This document shows, piece after piece, positions 15,915 through 24,721 of a stretch of 64,000 nt of DNA. Numbering within the stretch: position 1 is the stretch's first letter; the number at the start of each line of letters is the position of its first letter. The notes below the pieces were generated by a model that saw nothing but the letters and a program-made list of their open reading frames with translations, did not search any database and was not told the origin of the DNA. Origin of the DNA: Streptomyces bathyalis (GTDB lineage: Bacteria > Actinomycetota > Actinomycetes > Streptomycetales > Streptomycetaceae); the NCBI RefSeq assembly GCF_015910445.1, contig NZ_CP048882.1, positions 4,712,001 to 4,776,000 of the forward strand, read 5' to 3'. Both the position numbers and the translations under genes were made by a program.

Positions 15915-17435
15915 TCAGTGGATTCCGGCGGCGACAGTGCTCTGCCCGAGGTGCTCGCCGGAGACGTCGGTGAAGGTCTGGTTCCTGTCGGCCACGACGT
16001 AGTAGAGGCCCCCGGCCAGCAAGGCACCGATGAACCAGGAGAACGCCGAGAGGATCTCGAAGGCGGGCATCAGCGCGAGCACGGTCGCGATCGCGGCGGA
16101 CGGCAGGAAGGCGATCAGCGCTCGGGGGTTGAAGCCTCGGCGGTAGGCGTACTCGCCGTCCCGGTCCGTGGTGTAGAGCTCGGGAACGTTGATCTTCGCC
16201 CGGCGCAGCAGCCAGTAGTCCACCATGATCACCCCGAACAGCGGGCCGAGCACGGCGCCGAGTCCGGACAGGAAGACGTTCACCACCGTCGGGCTGTTGT
16301 AGAGGTTCCACGGAAGTACCGCGACGGCCAGAATGGCGCTGATGATCCCGCCGCGACGGAAGTTGATGTACTTCGGCGCGAGGTTCGCCAGGTCGTACGC
16401 GGGTGAGACGAAGTTCGCCACGATGTTCACGCCGATGGTGGCGAAGGCGAACATCAGCGCGCCGACGACCAGGACGAACGTGTTCGGAACGCGCGCGATG
16501 ATCTCCGCGGGATCGGTGATGATCTTGCCGAAGAGGGCGTAGGCCCCGGCCGTGACGACGATCGAGACCATGGCGAACGCCGTGAAGTTCACCGGAAGGC
16601 CCCAGAAGTTGCCGCGGATCACCGAGCGGGTGTCGGGCGCGAAGCGGGAGAAGTCGCAGAAGTTCAGCATCAGCGTGCCGTAAGTGGAGATCGTCAGTCC
16701 GGCGGCGCCGAGCATCTCCCACCACATGGACGGGCCGGACAGCGCGTTCGGCGGGATCCACGAGATCCGGTCGCCGGCCAGTACGAACACCCACACGGCC
16801 ATGGCCAGCATGACGATCCAGACGACCGGGCCAGCCCAGTCCTGGAACTTGCGGATGATCTCCATGCCGAAGGTGAGGATCACCAGCTGGACCACCCAGA
16901 GCCCGATGAAGCAGATCCATCCGAGGCTGGACAGGCCCAGAATCGAGTCCTGGGTCATCGGCTTCAGATCCGGATCGATGCGCAGCGCGAGCACGACCAC
17001 CGCGAGCGAGGCGAGGTAGGTCTGGATGCCGTACCACGCGATGGCGATCACGGCACGGATCAGCGCCGGGATCTGAGCGCCGTGGATGCCGAAGCTGATG
17101 CGGGACATCACGGGGAAGGGCACCCCCGTCTTCTGTCCCATGCGTCCCATCAGGTTCATGCCCCAGAACACGACGAGGATCCCGATGAGCAGGGCGAAGA
17201 ACGAGGGGACTGCACCGAGTCCGATCGCGAACAGACCGGCGGCGAACGTGTAGTTGCCGATGTTGTGCACATCGTTCATCCACAGCGCGAAGATGCTGTA
17301 CGTCTTCCAGCGGCGCTCGGCGGGCGGCGCGAGGTCCTCGTTGTAGAGGCGTGAGCTGAGGGGTCGGGCCGGGCGATGAGGTGGCGGCTCCAAGGAAGTC
17401 ACCGCGGTTGTGGCGTGGGCGTGCTCAGGAGACAT
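15915..17435 (-). CDS. NCS1-family allantoin/hydantoin/nucleobase permease
   Basis: 506 residues with about twelve membrane segments. The N-terminal signature RLYNEDLAPPAERRWKTY and NDVHNIGNYTFAAGL are typical of NCS1 transporters (Mhp1, PucI, cytosine permease), which import the ring substrate with Na+ or H+. The neighbours (allantoinase, racemase-like protein) favour allantoin or a hydantoin. ATG at 17435 has AGGAG in front. A promoter and palindrome sit 60-100 bases upstream. It is the first gene of a three-gene minus-strand transcript. Confidence 0.88.
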   Translation of the reverse strand: MSPEHAHATTAVTSLEPPPHRPARPLSSRLYNEDLAPPAERRWKTYSIFALWMNDVHNIGNYTFAAGLFAIGLGAVPSFFALLIGILVVFWGMNLMGRMGQKTGVPFPVMSRISFGIHGAQIPALIRAVIAIAWYGIQTYLASLAVVVLALRIDPDLKPMTQDSILGLSSLGWICFIGLWVVQLVILTFGMEIIRKFQDWAGPVVWIVMLAMAVWVFVLAGDRISWIPPNALSGPSMWWEMLGAAGLTISTYGTLMLNFCDFSRFAPDTRSVIRGNFWGLPVNFTAFAMVSIVVTAGAYALFGKIITDPAEIIARVPNTFVLVVGALMFAFATIGVNIVANFVSPAYDLANLAPKYINFRRGGIISAILAVAVLPWNLYNSPTVVNVFLSGLGAVLGPLFGVIMVDYWLLRRAKINVPELYTTDRDGEYAYRRGFNPRALIAFLPSAAIATVLALMPAFEILSAFSWFIGALLAGGLYYVVADRNQTFTDVSGEHLGQSTVAAGIH

Positions 17436-17494
17436 GGCTGCTCCTAGTTACCGCGAAACGGATTCTTTCTTCCGCGATGCGAAAGTATATTTGA

Positions 17495-17533
17495 ACGTAT
17501 ACGTAAGCTAGGAGTGGTCGGCTCCGGGGTCAA
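17495..17533 (-). promoter_or_regulatory. Promoter and palindromic operator of the permease operon
   Basis: On the minus strand TTGACC (17533-17528) is followed after exactly 17 bases by TAGCTT (17510-17505). Immediately downstream lies ACGTATACGT (17495-17504), a perfect 10-base palindrome covering the expected transcription start. A repressor bound there would block the promoter. The GntR/FCD regulator encoded next door is the obvious candidate. Confidence 0.7.
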
Positions 17534-17708
17534 GAGCTGACGCACACGATGAGCGCACAGCTCTCGCTGAGCAATGGACGAGCCGGAACCTCGCGTGACA
17601 CCTCTGCATCCGGTGTCGAGCCCGCGACCAGGGGAACCCCGCGTGCGCGGGGGCCGGAGCCCGTATCGGATCCCTCGCTGCCACCCCCGTCGGTGGCCGG
17701 AAGCCGTT

Positions 17709-18404
17709 TCAGTACAGGACGCGGTCGAGGACCATCATGCGACTCGACCGCACGTGCCGTCGCGCCACGTCCTGCGCCCGCTCCACATCCCCGGCCACGA
17801 CCGCGGCGTGCAACTCCTCGTGCTCGCCGCACACCCGGTCGGGCTCCCGGTTGATCCGGAACAGCCATGCCAGACGCCCGTGCAGCGGCTCCAGCATGGA
17901 CGCGAGCACCTCGTTGCCGGACAGCACGACGAGCTGGTCGTGGAACTCGGCGTTGGCATCGGACATCGTCTCGACGTCGCCCGCCTCCCATGCGCGGCGT
18001 GCCCGGCCGGCCAGCTCGCCGAGCCGGTCCGCGGTCTCCGACGGTGCGCGCTCCGCCGCCAGCCTCGCCGCCAGCACCTCCAGCGCCTCGCGGACGTCGA
18101 AGAGCTCCTCGACCTGCCGGCGGCCGAGACTGCGTACGAAGACCCCGCGCCGCTGCGGCAGCACGTCGACCAGGCCCCCGCTCTGCAACATGCGGATGGC
18201 TTCGCGCACGGGCACCCGGGAGACGCCGAACTCTACGGCGACCTCCTGTTCGAAGATCCGGTCGCCCGGCCGCAGGACGCCCTGACTGATCCTGGCCTGC
18301 AGCGCATCGTGGATCTGGTCCCGCAGCGGTGCGCGCCGACCGGAACCGCCCGAGCCGGATCGCAACCCGGACTTCCCCGTAGCGGGGTCCTCAGCCACGG
18401 ACAC
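17709..18404 (-). CDS. GntR/FCD (FadR subfamily) transcriptional regulator
   Basis: 231 residues: winged helix near 30-95 (ALQARISQGVLRPGDRIFE, VSRVPVREAIRMLQ) then an all-helical FCD ligand domain (DVREALEVLAARLAA; histidines in DANAEFHDQLV and GEHEELHAAVV that usually bind metal). GTG at 18404 follows GAGGAGG; a second in-frame GTG two codons later is also possible. It is encoded directly upstream of the permease operon on the same strand and probably binds the palindrome at 17495-17504, with allantoin or a breakdown product as signal. The regulator-target link is inference from position. Confidence 0.85.
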   Translation of the reverse strand: MSVAEDPATGKSGLRSGSGGSGRRAPLRDQIHDALQARISQGVLRPGDRIFEQEVAVEFGVSRVPVREAIRMLQSGGLVDVLPQRRGVFVRSLGRRQVEELFDVREALEVLAARLAAERAPSETADRLGELAGRARRAWEAGDVETMSDANAEFHDQLVVLSGNEVLASMLEPLHGRLAWLFRINREPDRVCGEHEELHAAVVAGDVERAQDVARRHVRSSRMMVLDRVLY

Positions 18405-18565
18405 GGAACCTCCTCAGGTGGTCGCACCCCAGCCTAAGCTCTGCTCCCGGGACCTGGCCGGGGTGTGCCGGGCGCCGAGGCTGAGCGGAGCACGGCCCGT
18501 CGCGCACGCCGCCTCACACGGAAGCCGCCGGATGTCCGGCCGGGCGGTGCCCGCCGGGCCCGGGC

Positions 18566-18886
18566 TCACTCCTCCCGAACAAGCACGAGACGAAGGTCGC
18601 GAACGGCACGCTCGTGGTCCACGACGCGCCGGATCAGCTCCGTCCTGCGCTTGCCGTACGCGGGTCCGTCGGCTCCTTCGCCTGTGGCGCGCTGGTTCAA
18701 CTCGCCGTACTCCCTTGCCACTTGCGGATGCGATCGCATGTGGTCACGGAAGAGCCGCTCGTTGCGCGTGTCCCAGGTGCCGGCGGTGACGTCGTCCAGG
18801 GTGGCGACCGACGCCGTCAGGCCGATCACCGGCTCGGCGGCCGGATCCGGCACGGAGGTGTCGCCCAGGAGGTGTACGGCATTCGC
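18566..18886 (-). pseudogene. Degenerate GrpB-family remnant
   Basis: The minus-strand frame contains two separated GrpB pieces joined together. The first is HLLGDTSVPDPAAEPVIGLT, matching the GrpB HVGSTSVPGLAAKPIIDI block. The second is LFRDHMRSHPQVAREYGEL followed by KRRTELIRRVV, matching the family's C-terminal block. The central part with the HLHVV motif is missing, as is the N-terminal EYDPAW region, and no start with a ribosome site precedes the first block. I read it as an internally deleted, truncated relic; a short expressed protein from a GTG at 18853 cannot be ruled out. Confidence 0.6.
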
Positions 18887-18948
18887 CGTTCTGCCGGACG
18901 CCCATAAATGGGTTGGCCGCCCGCAGCTCGGTCGGATAGGAAGACCGC

Positions 18949-19491
18949 ATGCTGAGGGGGAGCAAGATCGGGCTCAGGGCCCGGCACGAGGACGACGTTC
19001 CGATCCTGCAGGCCGAGCTCCACGACGACGTCGTCAACGCCTCGCGGGCCGAAGGCGGGCCGTGGCGGCCGATCACGCACGGCTCGAAGGACGCACCCTT
19101 CGTGGTGGACGACAAAGAGCAGAAGCACGTCTCCTTCTCCGTGGTGGAGCTGGACGGCGGCACGCTGATCGGCAGCGCGAACCTGTGGGGCATCGACAAC
19201 CACAACCGGTTCGCGCACATCGGGCTGGGGCTGCTGCCGCCCGCCCGCGGCAAGGGCTACGGCACCGACGCCGTCGCTGTGCTGTGCCACTACGGGTTCG
19301 TCGTGCGCGGCCTGCACCGGCTGCAGATCGAGACGCTGTCGGACAACGCGGCGATGCTGCGCTCCGCCGAGCGCAACGGCTTCGTCCGCGAGGGCGTGCT
19401 GCGCTCCTCGGCCTGGGTGATGGGCGAGTTCCTCGACGAGGTGCTGCTCGGGCTCCTCGTCAAGGACTGGAAGCCGGACTCAGAGGGTTAG
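18949..19491 (+). CDS. GNAT acetyltransferase, RimJ/RimL type
   Basis: 180 residues with the GNAT acetyl-CoA loop LLPPARGKGYGTDAV and the C-terminal ERNGFVREGVLR block of RimJ-like enzymes, which acetylate protein N-termini or small amines. ATG at 18949 has AGGAAG upstream. It is transcribed away from the GrpB remnant and is followed by tandem repeats, so it looks monocistronic. Substrate unknown. Confidence 0.8.
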   Translation: MLRGSKIGLRARHEDDVPILQAELHDDVVNASRAEGGPWRPITHGSKDAPFVVDDKEQKHVSFSVVELDGGTLIGSANLWGIDNHNRFAHIGLGLLPPARGKGYGTDAVAVLCHYGFVVRGLHRLQIETLSDNAAMLRSAERNGFVREGVLRSSAWVMGEFLDEVLLGLLVKDWKPDSEG

Positions 19492-19506
19492 GGCGTCCGC
19501 CCGTAG

Positions 19507-19566
19507 GTCACGGGCGCCCCACTTCGCCGAGACCGAGTCACGGGCGCCCCACTGCGCCGAGACCGA
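19507..19566. repeat. 30-bp tandem repeat, two copies
   Basis: Units 19507-19536 and 19537-19566 (starting GTCACGGGCGCCCC) differ by one base. They lie just after the GNAT stop. The GGGCGCCC core is itself palindromic and could act as a weak terminator. Confidence 0.8.
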
Positions 19567-19750
19567 GATGGGTCGCGGCCCACCGTGGCGCAGTTGAGTA
19601 ACGTCGCCCCGCCCGCCTCGTGGTGAGCTGGCTTCCGTCTGCCACCCGCTCATGGCATCGCGGCCGCGGACCACCGCAGACACCGGCAAGGCGCTGCGTC
19701 TATCGTCGCGGTTGGTGCCGTACGGCTGCTGTCGCTGCTATGAGAAACGG

Positions 19751-20296
19751 ATGACGTCCTCCATGCCCCAAGACATGTCGGCGCGGATCTCCGACGACCA
19801 TCGCGAGACGGCGATCGAGCGTCTTCATGAGGCGTTCGCCGAGGGGTACATCACCCAGGAGGAGTTGGACGAGCGCCTGCAGGGAGCGCTCACCGCCAGG
19901 ACGCACGGCGACTTGGTGCCGGTCCTGGACTCGCTGCCCGACAGGGACGCGGGCCCGACCGTCGAGATCGAGGCCGTGGGCGGACGGATCCAGCGGCGCG
20001 GTGCGTGGCGGGTGCCCCGGACGTTCAAGGTCGAGTCGGAGTTCGGCAAGGTGCATCTGGACCTGTCCCGGGCGGTCATCGAATACCCGGTGATCGACAT
20101 CGAACTGCGGCTCCGGTTCGGCCGGGCCCGGCTCGTCCTCCCACGCGGTGCGACGGTGGACTACGACGGGCTGAGCGCGGACTGGAAGCAGCCGGTCCAC
20201 AAGGCCGGGCGGCGCGGCAGCACGGGTGGGCCGCACATCCGGATCTCAGGAACCATGGGGTTCGGCAGGCTGAAGATCAGGCACCGCGGCCGTTGA
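19751..20296 (+). CDS. DUF1707 domain protein
   Basis: 181 residues. The N-terminal DUF1707 block is clear: ARISDDHRETAIERLHEAF, YITQEELDERL, ALTARTHGDLVPVLDSLP. The C-terminal half is beta-rich (IEYPVIDIELRLRFGRARLVLP, ISGTMGFGRLKI) and resembles the LiaF-like cell-wall stress response domain. No signal peptide or membrane helix. ATG at 19751 is the first of three close Met codons (also 19763 and 19775) and none has a strong ribosome site. DUF1707 proteins are abundant in actinobacteria; function unproven. Confidence 0.8.
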   Translation: MTSSMPQDMSARISDDHRETAIERLHEAFAEGYITQEELDERLQGALTARTHGDLVPVLDSLPDRDAGPTVEIEAVGGRIQRRGAWRVPRTFKVESEFGKVHLDLSRAVIEYPVIDIELRLRFGRARLVLPRGATVDYDGLSADWKQPVHKAGRRGSTGGPHIRISGTMGFGRLKIRHRGR

Positions 20297-20350
20297 TCCG
20301 CGGCGACCGGCGCTTCCCCGCGGCCCAAGTCGCCCCGCACCTCCGGGAGT

Positions 20351-21871
20351 TCACAGCGATCGGCAGAGTTCCTCGTTCGGTGGCAGGGCGCACGGAAGGT
20401 GTCCCTGGTCGCGGATGACATGCCGGCCCGCGCCCGTGACCAGGTAGTCGAGGAAGCTCGCAGCGAGGGATCCCGCGGCGGGCTGTCCGTAGGTGTACGC
20501 GTACTCGATTTCCCGGTACGGGTAAGCGCCTGACAGCAGGTCCTTCGCCACGCCGCCGTCCGTGGTCTCCTCGGTGGAGGCCTTACGGCCGTTCAGCGTC
20601 AGTATGCGCAGGTCGCGGGAGCCGGAGGCGGCGCGCAGTTCGGAGTAGCCGATGGCGCCCGGCGTCTCCTCGACGGTCTTCAACGCCTCCTCGTTGCTGT
20701 CGAGTTCGCAGCGGAGGACGGGTGCGCGGGGGTCGTCGCGTGTCACGCAGTCGCGCGAGGAGTACGCCGGTTCGCCACCCTGGAGGACCCGCCGCTGGAA
20801 GACCTCGCGGGTCCCCGAGTCGGCGCCGCGGCTCACCAGCCGGATGGGCAGGTCCTTGCCGCCGACGTCCTTCCAGTTGCGCGTCGCCCCGCGGTAGATG
20901 TCCCGTACCTGGGAGAGCGACAAATCGCGCACTCCCGCCTTGTGATTGACCACGAGCGCAAAGACGGAGACGGCGACGCGGTTTCCCTTCAGGTGCTTGT
21001 AGCTGGCGGGCTTCGGGCCGTCGGAGAACGTGAGATGCGCCGGCGTTCCGCTCTTGGAGGCCCTGCCTGCCAGGTCCAGCGCCCTTGTCCCGGCCACGCT
21101 TCCCGTGGCTTCGACGGTGATCTCCGAGCCGGGGCACTCCTTCTCATAGGCACGGCTCGCGCCTGTGAGCGCCGGGGCGAACGCGGTGGAGCCCGTGACG
21201 GTCAGTTCGCCTCGCGCGCAGCCCAGCGCGACGGGGGAGCCCTTGTCCACGCTGAGCACGAGCGGTTCGACCGCGAGCAGCACGGCGAGAAAGGTGACGA
21301 GCCCCAACACCCGGTTGCTGGGCCGTGGTTGCTTCCGGTTGCGCTTGACGGCACCGTCCTTGATGCCGCCGCTCACGGTCACCGCGCCACCGATTCCCGA
21401 ACCGGTGAGGAGCACCAGCAACTTGAAGTGCTCGCCCTTGTTCAGCGGAACCTTGGGCACGGAGATCACATTGCCCTCGTGGCGCAGTCCCCTGTGTCCG
21501 GTGAAGTGCTGCATCAGATGGCTGTGGCTGGGTTCGGTGACCGCGAGCCCGGTGACCGTGCGGTCGGTGAACGCGACGGTGAGACCGGCGAGTTCGCGGG
21601 CGGTGTAGTCATCGCCGGAAATGCCGCGCAGTCCGTCGTTCTCGATGCGCAGCAGTACGAGCGACGCGTCCGACATCTCCGGTGCTTCCCCGAACAGGCC
21701 CAGCCGCACGTCCGGTTCACCGTTGACCGCGCGACCGCCGATCGGCGTGTCCATCTGGACGCGGTAACCGATGCGTTTGAGGCCCGGCATGAGCCGCTCG
21801 TACGTCAGGACGCCCACTGTCGCGAGGACGCCGAGCACTGCCAGCAAGTTCTCGGGGCTCAACCAATCCAT
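20351..21871 (-). CDS. Membrane-anchored PstS-like phosphate-binding protein
   Basis: 506 residues with one N-terminal membrane segment (about 8-24), a ~150-residue extracytoplasmic or cytosolic region, a second hydrophobic stretch near 185-205 and a C-terminal periplasmic-binding domain of PstS type: GSTAFAPALTGASRAYEKECPG, LIRLVSRGADSGTREVFQRR and GAIGYSEL. PstS proteins bind phosphate for the Pst transporter, but no pstCAB genes are here and the long N-terminal part is atypical, so it may be a sensor or scavenger. It converges on the DUF1707 gene with 54 bases between stops. Confidence 0.75.
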   Translation of the reverse strand: MDWLSPENLLAVLGVLATVGVLTYERLMPGLKRIGYRVQMDTPIGGRAVNGEPDVRLGLFGEAPEMSDASLVLLRIENDGLRGISGDDYTARELAGLTVAFTDRTVTGLAVTEPSHSHLMQHFTGHRGLRHEGNVISVPKVPLNKGEHFKLLVLLTGSGIGGAVTVSGGIKDGAVKRNRKQPRPSNRVLGLVTFLAVLLAVEPLVLSVDKGSPVALGCARGELTVTGSTAFAPALTGASRAYEKECPGSEITVEATGSVAGTRALDLAGRASKSGTPAHLTFSDGPKPASYKHLKGNRVAVSVFALVVNHKAGVRDLSLSQVRDIYRGATRNWKDVGGKDLPIRLVSRGADSGTREVFQRRVLQGGEPAYSSRDCVTRDDPRAPVLRCELDSNEEALKTVEETPGAIGYSELRAASGSRDLRILTLNGRKASTEETTDGGVAKDLLSGAYPYREIEYAYTYGQPAAGSLAASFLDYLVTGAGRHVIRDQGHLPCALPPNEELCRSL

Positions 21872-22073
21872 GGACGCCTCGCACGCTTGACCGATGTGCG
21901 CTCAACCTACGAGGTCAGGCGGGGCACGGCGTCGACTTGCCCTCAACCGTCGACGCCTGTTCACCGTCCGTTACGGTCGCATGCCGGGTCGTCCACCGCG
22001 TACGCCCCAACAGGCGCGTACGTCACAGCAGTTGTCGCCGTCGCGCCGGGGGTGAGGGGGTCGGCGACGGGAT

Positions 22074-22110
22074 CCGGTGACGGGTGTCCGGTGACGGGTG
22101 TCCGGTGACG
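22074..22110. repeat. 14-bp tandem repeat, ~2.6 copies
   Basis: CCGGTGACGGGTGT at 22074-22087 and 22088-22101, then a partial copy to 22110. Located in the 255-base gap between the PstS-like gene's promoter side and the VOC gene's stop. Confidence 0.75.
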
Positions 22111-22126
22111 AGGCGTCCGAGCTGCG

Positions 22127-22588
22127 TCAGTCCAGGCAGAACTCGTTGCCCTCGGGGTCGGTCATCACGATGAAGCCGCCACTCAACGGGGGAGCGGGCT
22201 CGTCGCGGTGCACCCGCGTCGCTCCCAGCGCGACGAGCCGGTCGCACTCGGCCTCCAGCGCCGCCATCCGTTCGTCCCCCTCCAGGCCGGGAGCCGCGCG
22301 GATGTCGAGGTGGACGCGGTTCTTGGCGACCTTGTCCTCAGGTACCCGCTGGAAGAACAGCCGTGGGCCGTGCCCGTCAGGATCCTCGACGGCCGACCTC
22401 GTGGCGCGCTCGTCCTCGGGCACGCCGATCCGCGTCAGGAACTCGTCCCATGCGGCCAGCGGGTCGGCGCCCTCGGCCAGCTCGACCCCGGGCGGACCGG
22501 GGTGGACGTAGCCCAGCGCGTCGCGCCAGAAGGACGACAGCGCCAGCGGGTCGTGGGCGTCGAAGGTGACTTGGATGTGACGGCTCAT
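22127..22588 (-). CDS. VOC-superfamily (glyoxalase-like) protein
   Basis: 153 residues with the double beta-alpha-beta pattern of glyoxalase/bleomycin-resistance proteins: IQVTFDAHDPLALSSFWRDA, GPRLFFQRVPEDK, NRVHLDIRA, and the C-terminal PEGNEFCLD. Start MSRHIQVTF at 22588 after GGAGTG. It overlaps the DinB-like gene by ATGA, so the two are cotranscribed, perhaps in thiol or electrophile handling. The ligand is not predictable. Confidence 0.8.
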   Translation of the reverse strand: MSRHIQVTFDAHDPLALSSFWRDALGYVHPGPPGVELAEGADPLAAWDEFLTRIGVPEDERATRSAVEDPDGHGPRLFFQRVPEDKVAKNRVHLDIRAAPGLEGDERMAALEAECDRLVALGATRVHRDEPAPPLSGGFIVMTDPEGNEFCLD

Positions 22589-23172
22589 CGGTTCACTCCG
22601 TTCGAAGAAGGGTTCGTGTGCAGGTAGAGGTCGCGCAGCAGGCACACCTCGGAGAGGTGGTGGATCAGTTCCCGGTGGATGTGCAGCACCAGATCGGCCA
22701 TGGGCAGTTCGGGGTACGGCTCCTTCGAGCCGACCGGGACCCGGAGTCCGTCCTCGCCCAGGCCGCGCACCCCCGTCAGCCAGACGTCGAGCTGGGTCTT
22801 GAGCTGGTCGAGCGCCGTGGCCGCGCTGCCGGCGTACTCCCAGGTCTCGTACGACGCCGCCGGCGCGCCGAAGTGCGCCGCGTTGCGTGCGGCGAGCACG
22901 CCGACGATGACGTGGCCGAGTCGCCAGGCGATCGTGGTGAAGGCGGGAGGAACCGGCTCCGGGAAGGCGTAGTCGATCGTGAAGTCACCGCCACCGACAG
23001 CCACGGGCGCCTTCGAGCTGCCGCAGGGCCGCACGCTCCAGGCGTCCGGTACCGGCGACCAGAAGTACTCGTCGTCGGTGAGCCCTTCGAGTCGTGCTCG
23101 GAGCTGATGCTCCCAGTGGAATTCCCACTGGAAGCGCAGCGTCCGGTTCCAGTCGAGTCCGTCTGCGTCCAT
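22585..23172 (-). CDS. DinB-superfamily protein
   Basis: 195 residues. Four-helix DinB fold suggested by RTLRFQWEFHWEHQLRARLE, the DEYFWSP motif of this branch (PVPDAWSVRP), AWRLGHVIVGVLAARN and a C-terminal HRELIHHLSEVCLLRDLY. Histidines at the first, central and last helices could bind a metal as in thiol-dependent S-transferases (mycothiol or bacillithiol users). ATG at 23172; cotranscribed with the VOC gene by ATGA overlap. Mycothiol-related transferase is a reasonable inference. Confidence 0.75.
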   Translation of the reverse strand: MDADGLDWNRTLRFQWEFHWEHQLRARLEGLTDDEYFWSPVPDAWSVRPCGSSKAPVAVGGGDFTIDYAFPEPVPPAFTTIAWRLGHVIVGVLAARNAAHFGAPAASYETWEYAGSAATALDQLKTQLDVWLTGVRGLGEDGLRVPVGSKEPYPELPMADLVLHIHRELIHHLSEVCLLRDLYLHTNPSSNGVNR

Positions 23173-23330
23173 GGAGCCACCATGGCACCGCTTGCGGACA
23201 GATACGGTCCGCCTTCCCGGGCGGGTCCCCGCGTCCCGCGCCGGCGTCCACCGCGTCCGGCCCCGACCGCCGCCGGCCCGGCTCGGGGAAGGAGACCGAC
23301 GGCCCGCCGTCGCGGTGACCGCCGACGCCG

Positions 23331-24659
23331 TCAGCGCACGAGGCAAGGGCGTTTGCTGTCGAACTCCCAGCCGGGGATGAGGTATTGCATCGCGGCGGCG
23401 TCGTCACGCGAGCCCAGCGTCTTCTCCTGGTAGAGGGCGTGGGCAGCGAGGAGCCGGTCCATGTCGATGCCGATTCCGAGTCCCGGCGCTTCCGGAACGG
23501 CGATCTCGCCGCCGGTGATGCGGGGCGGGTCCGTGGTGAGCCGCTCCAGCCCTTCCTGCCAGATCCAGTGCGTGTCCAGGGCGTTGTACTCGCCGGGGGC
23601 CGCCGCTCCGCAGTGGGTCACCATGGCGAGGGAGATGTCGAAGTGGTTGTTGGAGTGGCATCCCCAGGTGAGGCCCATCGCGTTGCACAGCTGAGCCACC
23701 CGTACCGAGCCCTGCATGGTCCAGAAGTGCGGGTCGGCCAGCGGGATGGAGACCGACTGAAGGGCCAGGGCGTGGGTCAACTGCCGCCAGTCCGTGGCGA
23801 TCATGTTGGTCGCCGTGGGGAGCCCGGTGGCGCGCCGGAACTCGGCCAGGATCTCCCGCCCCGAGAATCCGTCCTCGGCGCCGCACGGGTCCTCGGCGTA
23901 GGCGAGCGTGCCCACCAGCGGCCGGCACAGCTCGGTCGCCTCGCGCAGCGACCACGCGCCGTTCGGGTCGAGCGTGATGCGGGCCCGGGGGAAGCGCTCC
24001 TTGAGCGCCCGTACGGCCTTCACCTCCTCGGAGCCCTCCAGCACGCCGCCCTTGAGCTTGAAGTCGCGGAAGCCGTACAGGTCGTAGGCGGCCTCGGCCT
24101 GCCCGACGATGGCCTCCGGGGTCAGGGCCTCCTCGTGCCGGATTCGGTACCAGTCCACTGCCGAGTCGGGTTCGCGGACGTACTCCAGGTCGGTGCGGCC
24201 GGGGTCGCCGACGTAGAAGAGGTAGCCCAGCACGCGTACGGAGTCGCGCTGCTGCCCGTCGCCCAGGAGGGCGGCGACGGGAACGTCGAGGTGCTGCCCC
24301 AGCAGGTCCAGGAGCGCCGATTCGACGGCGGTGACCGCGTGGACGGTGGTACGCAGGTCGAAGGTCTGCTCGCCTCGTCCCCCCGCGTCACGCCCGGCGA
24401 ACCTGTCCCCGATCTCGCGGAGCACCCGCTTGTGGTCGCCGACCTTCGCGCCCACGACCAGGGACTCGGCGTCCCGCAGGGTCCGGGTGATCTTCTCCCC
24501 GCCCGGTACCTCGCCCAGTCCCGTACGTCCCTCGGAATCCTTGAGGACCACGATGTTGCGGGTGAAGTACGGGCCGTGCGCGCCGGAGAGGTTCAGCTCC
24601 ATGCAGTCGCGGCCGGCGACCGGATAGACGGAGAATTCGGTGACGGTCGGCTGCTTCAT
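23331..24659 (-). CDS. gudD: Glucarate dehydratase
   Basis: 442 residues of the enolase superfamily. The catalytic set is visible close to the numbering of the E. coli enzyme: KLKGG (Lys201/Lys203), LDPNGAW (Asp231, Asn233), AEDPCG (Glu256), ATNMIATDW, ADPHFW (Asp309) and WGCHSNNHFD (His335). It converts D-glucarate (and L-idarate) to 5-keto-4-deoxyglucarate. ATG at 24659. Third gene of a minus-strand operon after the dehydratase kdgD and a GntP permease, which together form an aldarate-uptake pathway. Confidence 0.93.
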   Translation of the reverse strand: MKQPTVTEFSVYPVAGRDCMELNLSGAHGPYFTRNIVVLKDSEGRTGLGEVPGGEKITRTLRDAESLVVGAKVGDHKRVLREIGDRFAGRDAGGRGEQTFDLRTTVHAVTAVESALLDLLGQHLDVPVAALLGDGQQRDSVRVLGYLFYVGDPGRTDLEYVREPDSAVDWYRIRHEEALTPEAIVGQAEAAYDLYGFRDFKLKGGVLEGSEEVKAVRALKERFPRARITLDPNGAWSLREATELCRPLVGTLAYAEDPCGAEDGFSGREILAEFRRATGLPTATNMIATDWRQLTHALALQSVSIPLADPHFWTMQGSVRVAQLCNAMGLTWGCHSNNHFDISLAMVTHCGAAAPGEYNALDTHWIWQEGLERLTTDPPRITGGEIAVPEAPGLGIGIDMDRLLAAHALYQEKTLGSRDDAAAMQYLIPGWEFDSKRPCLVR

Positions 24660-24721
24660 GGCCGGGTGCCTCCAGGCGTGCGGGCGTTGTTCGTCGTGAC
24701 GGTTGCGGATGGACGAGGTGG

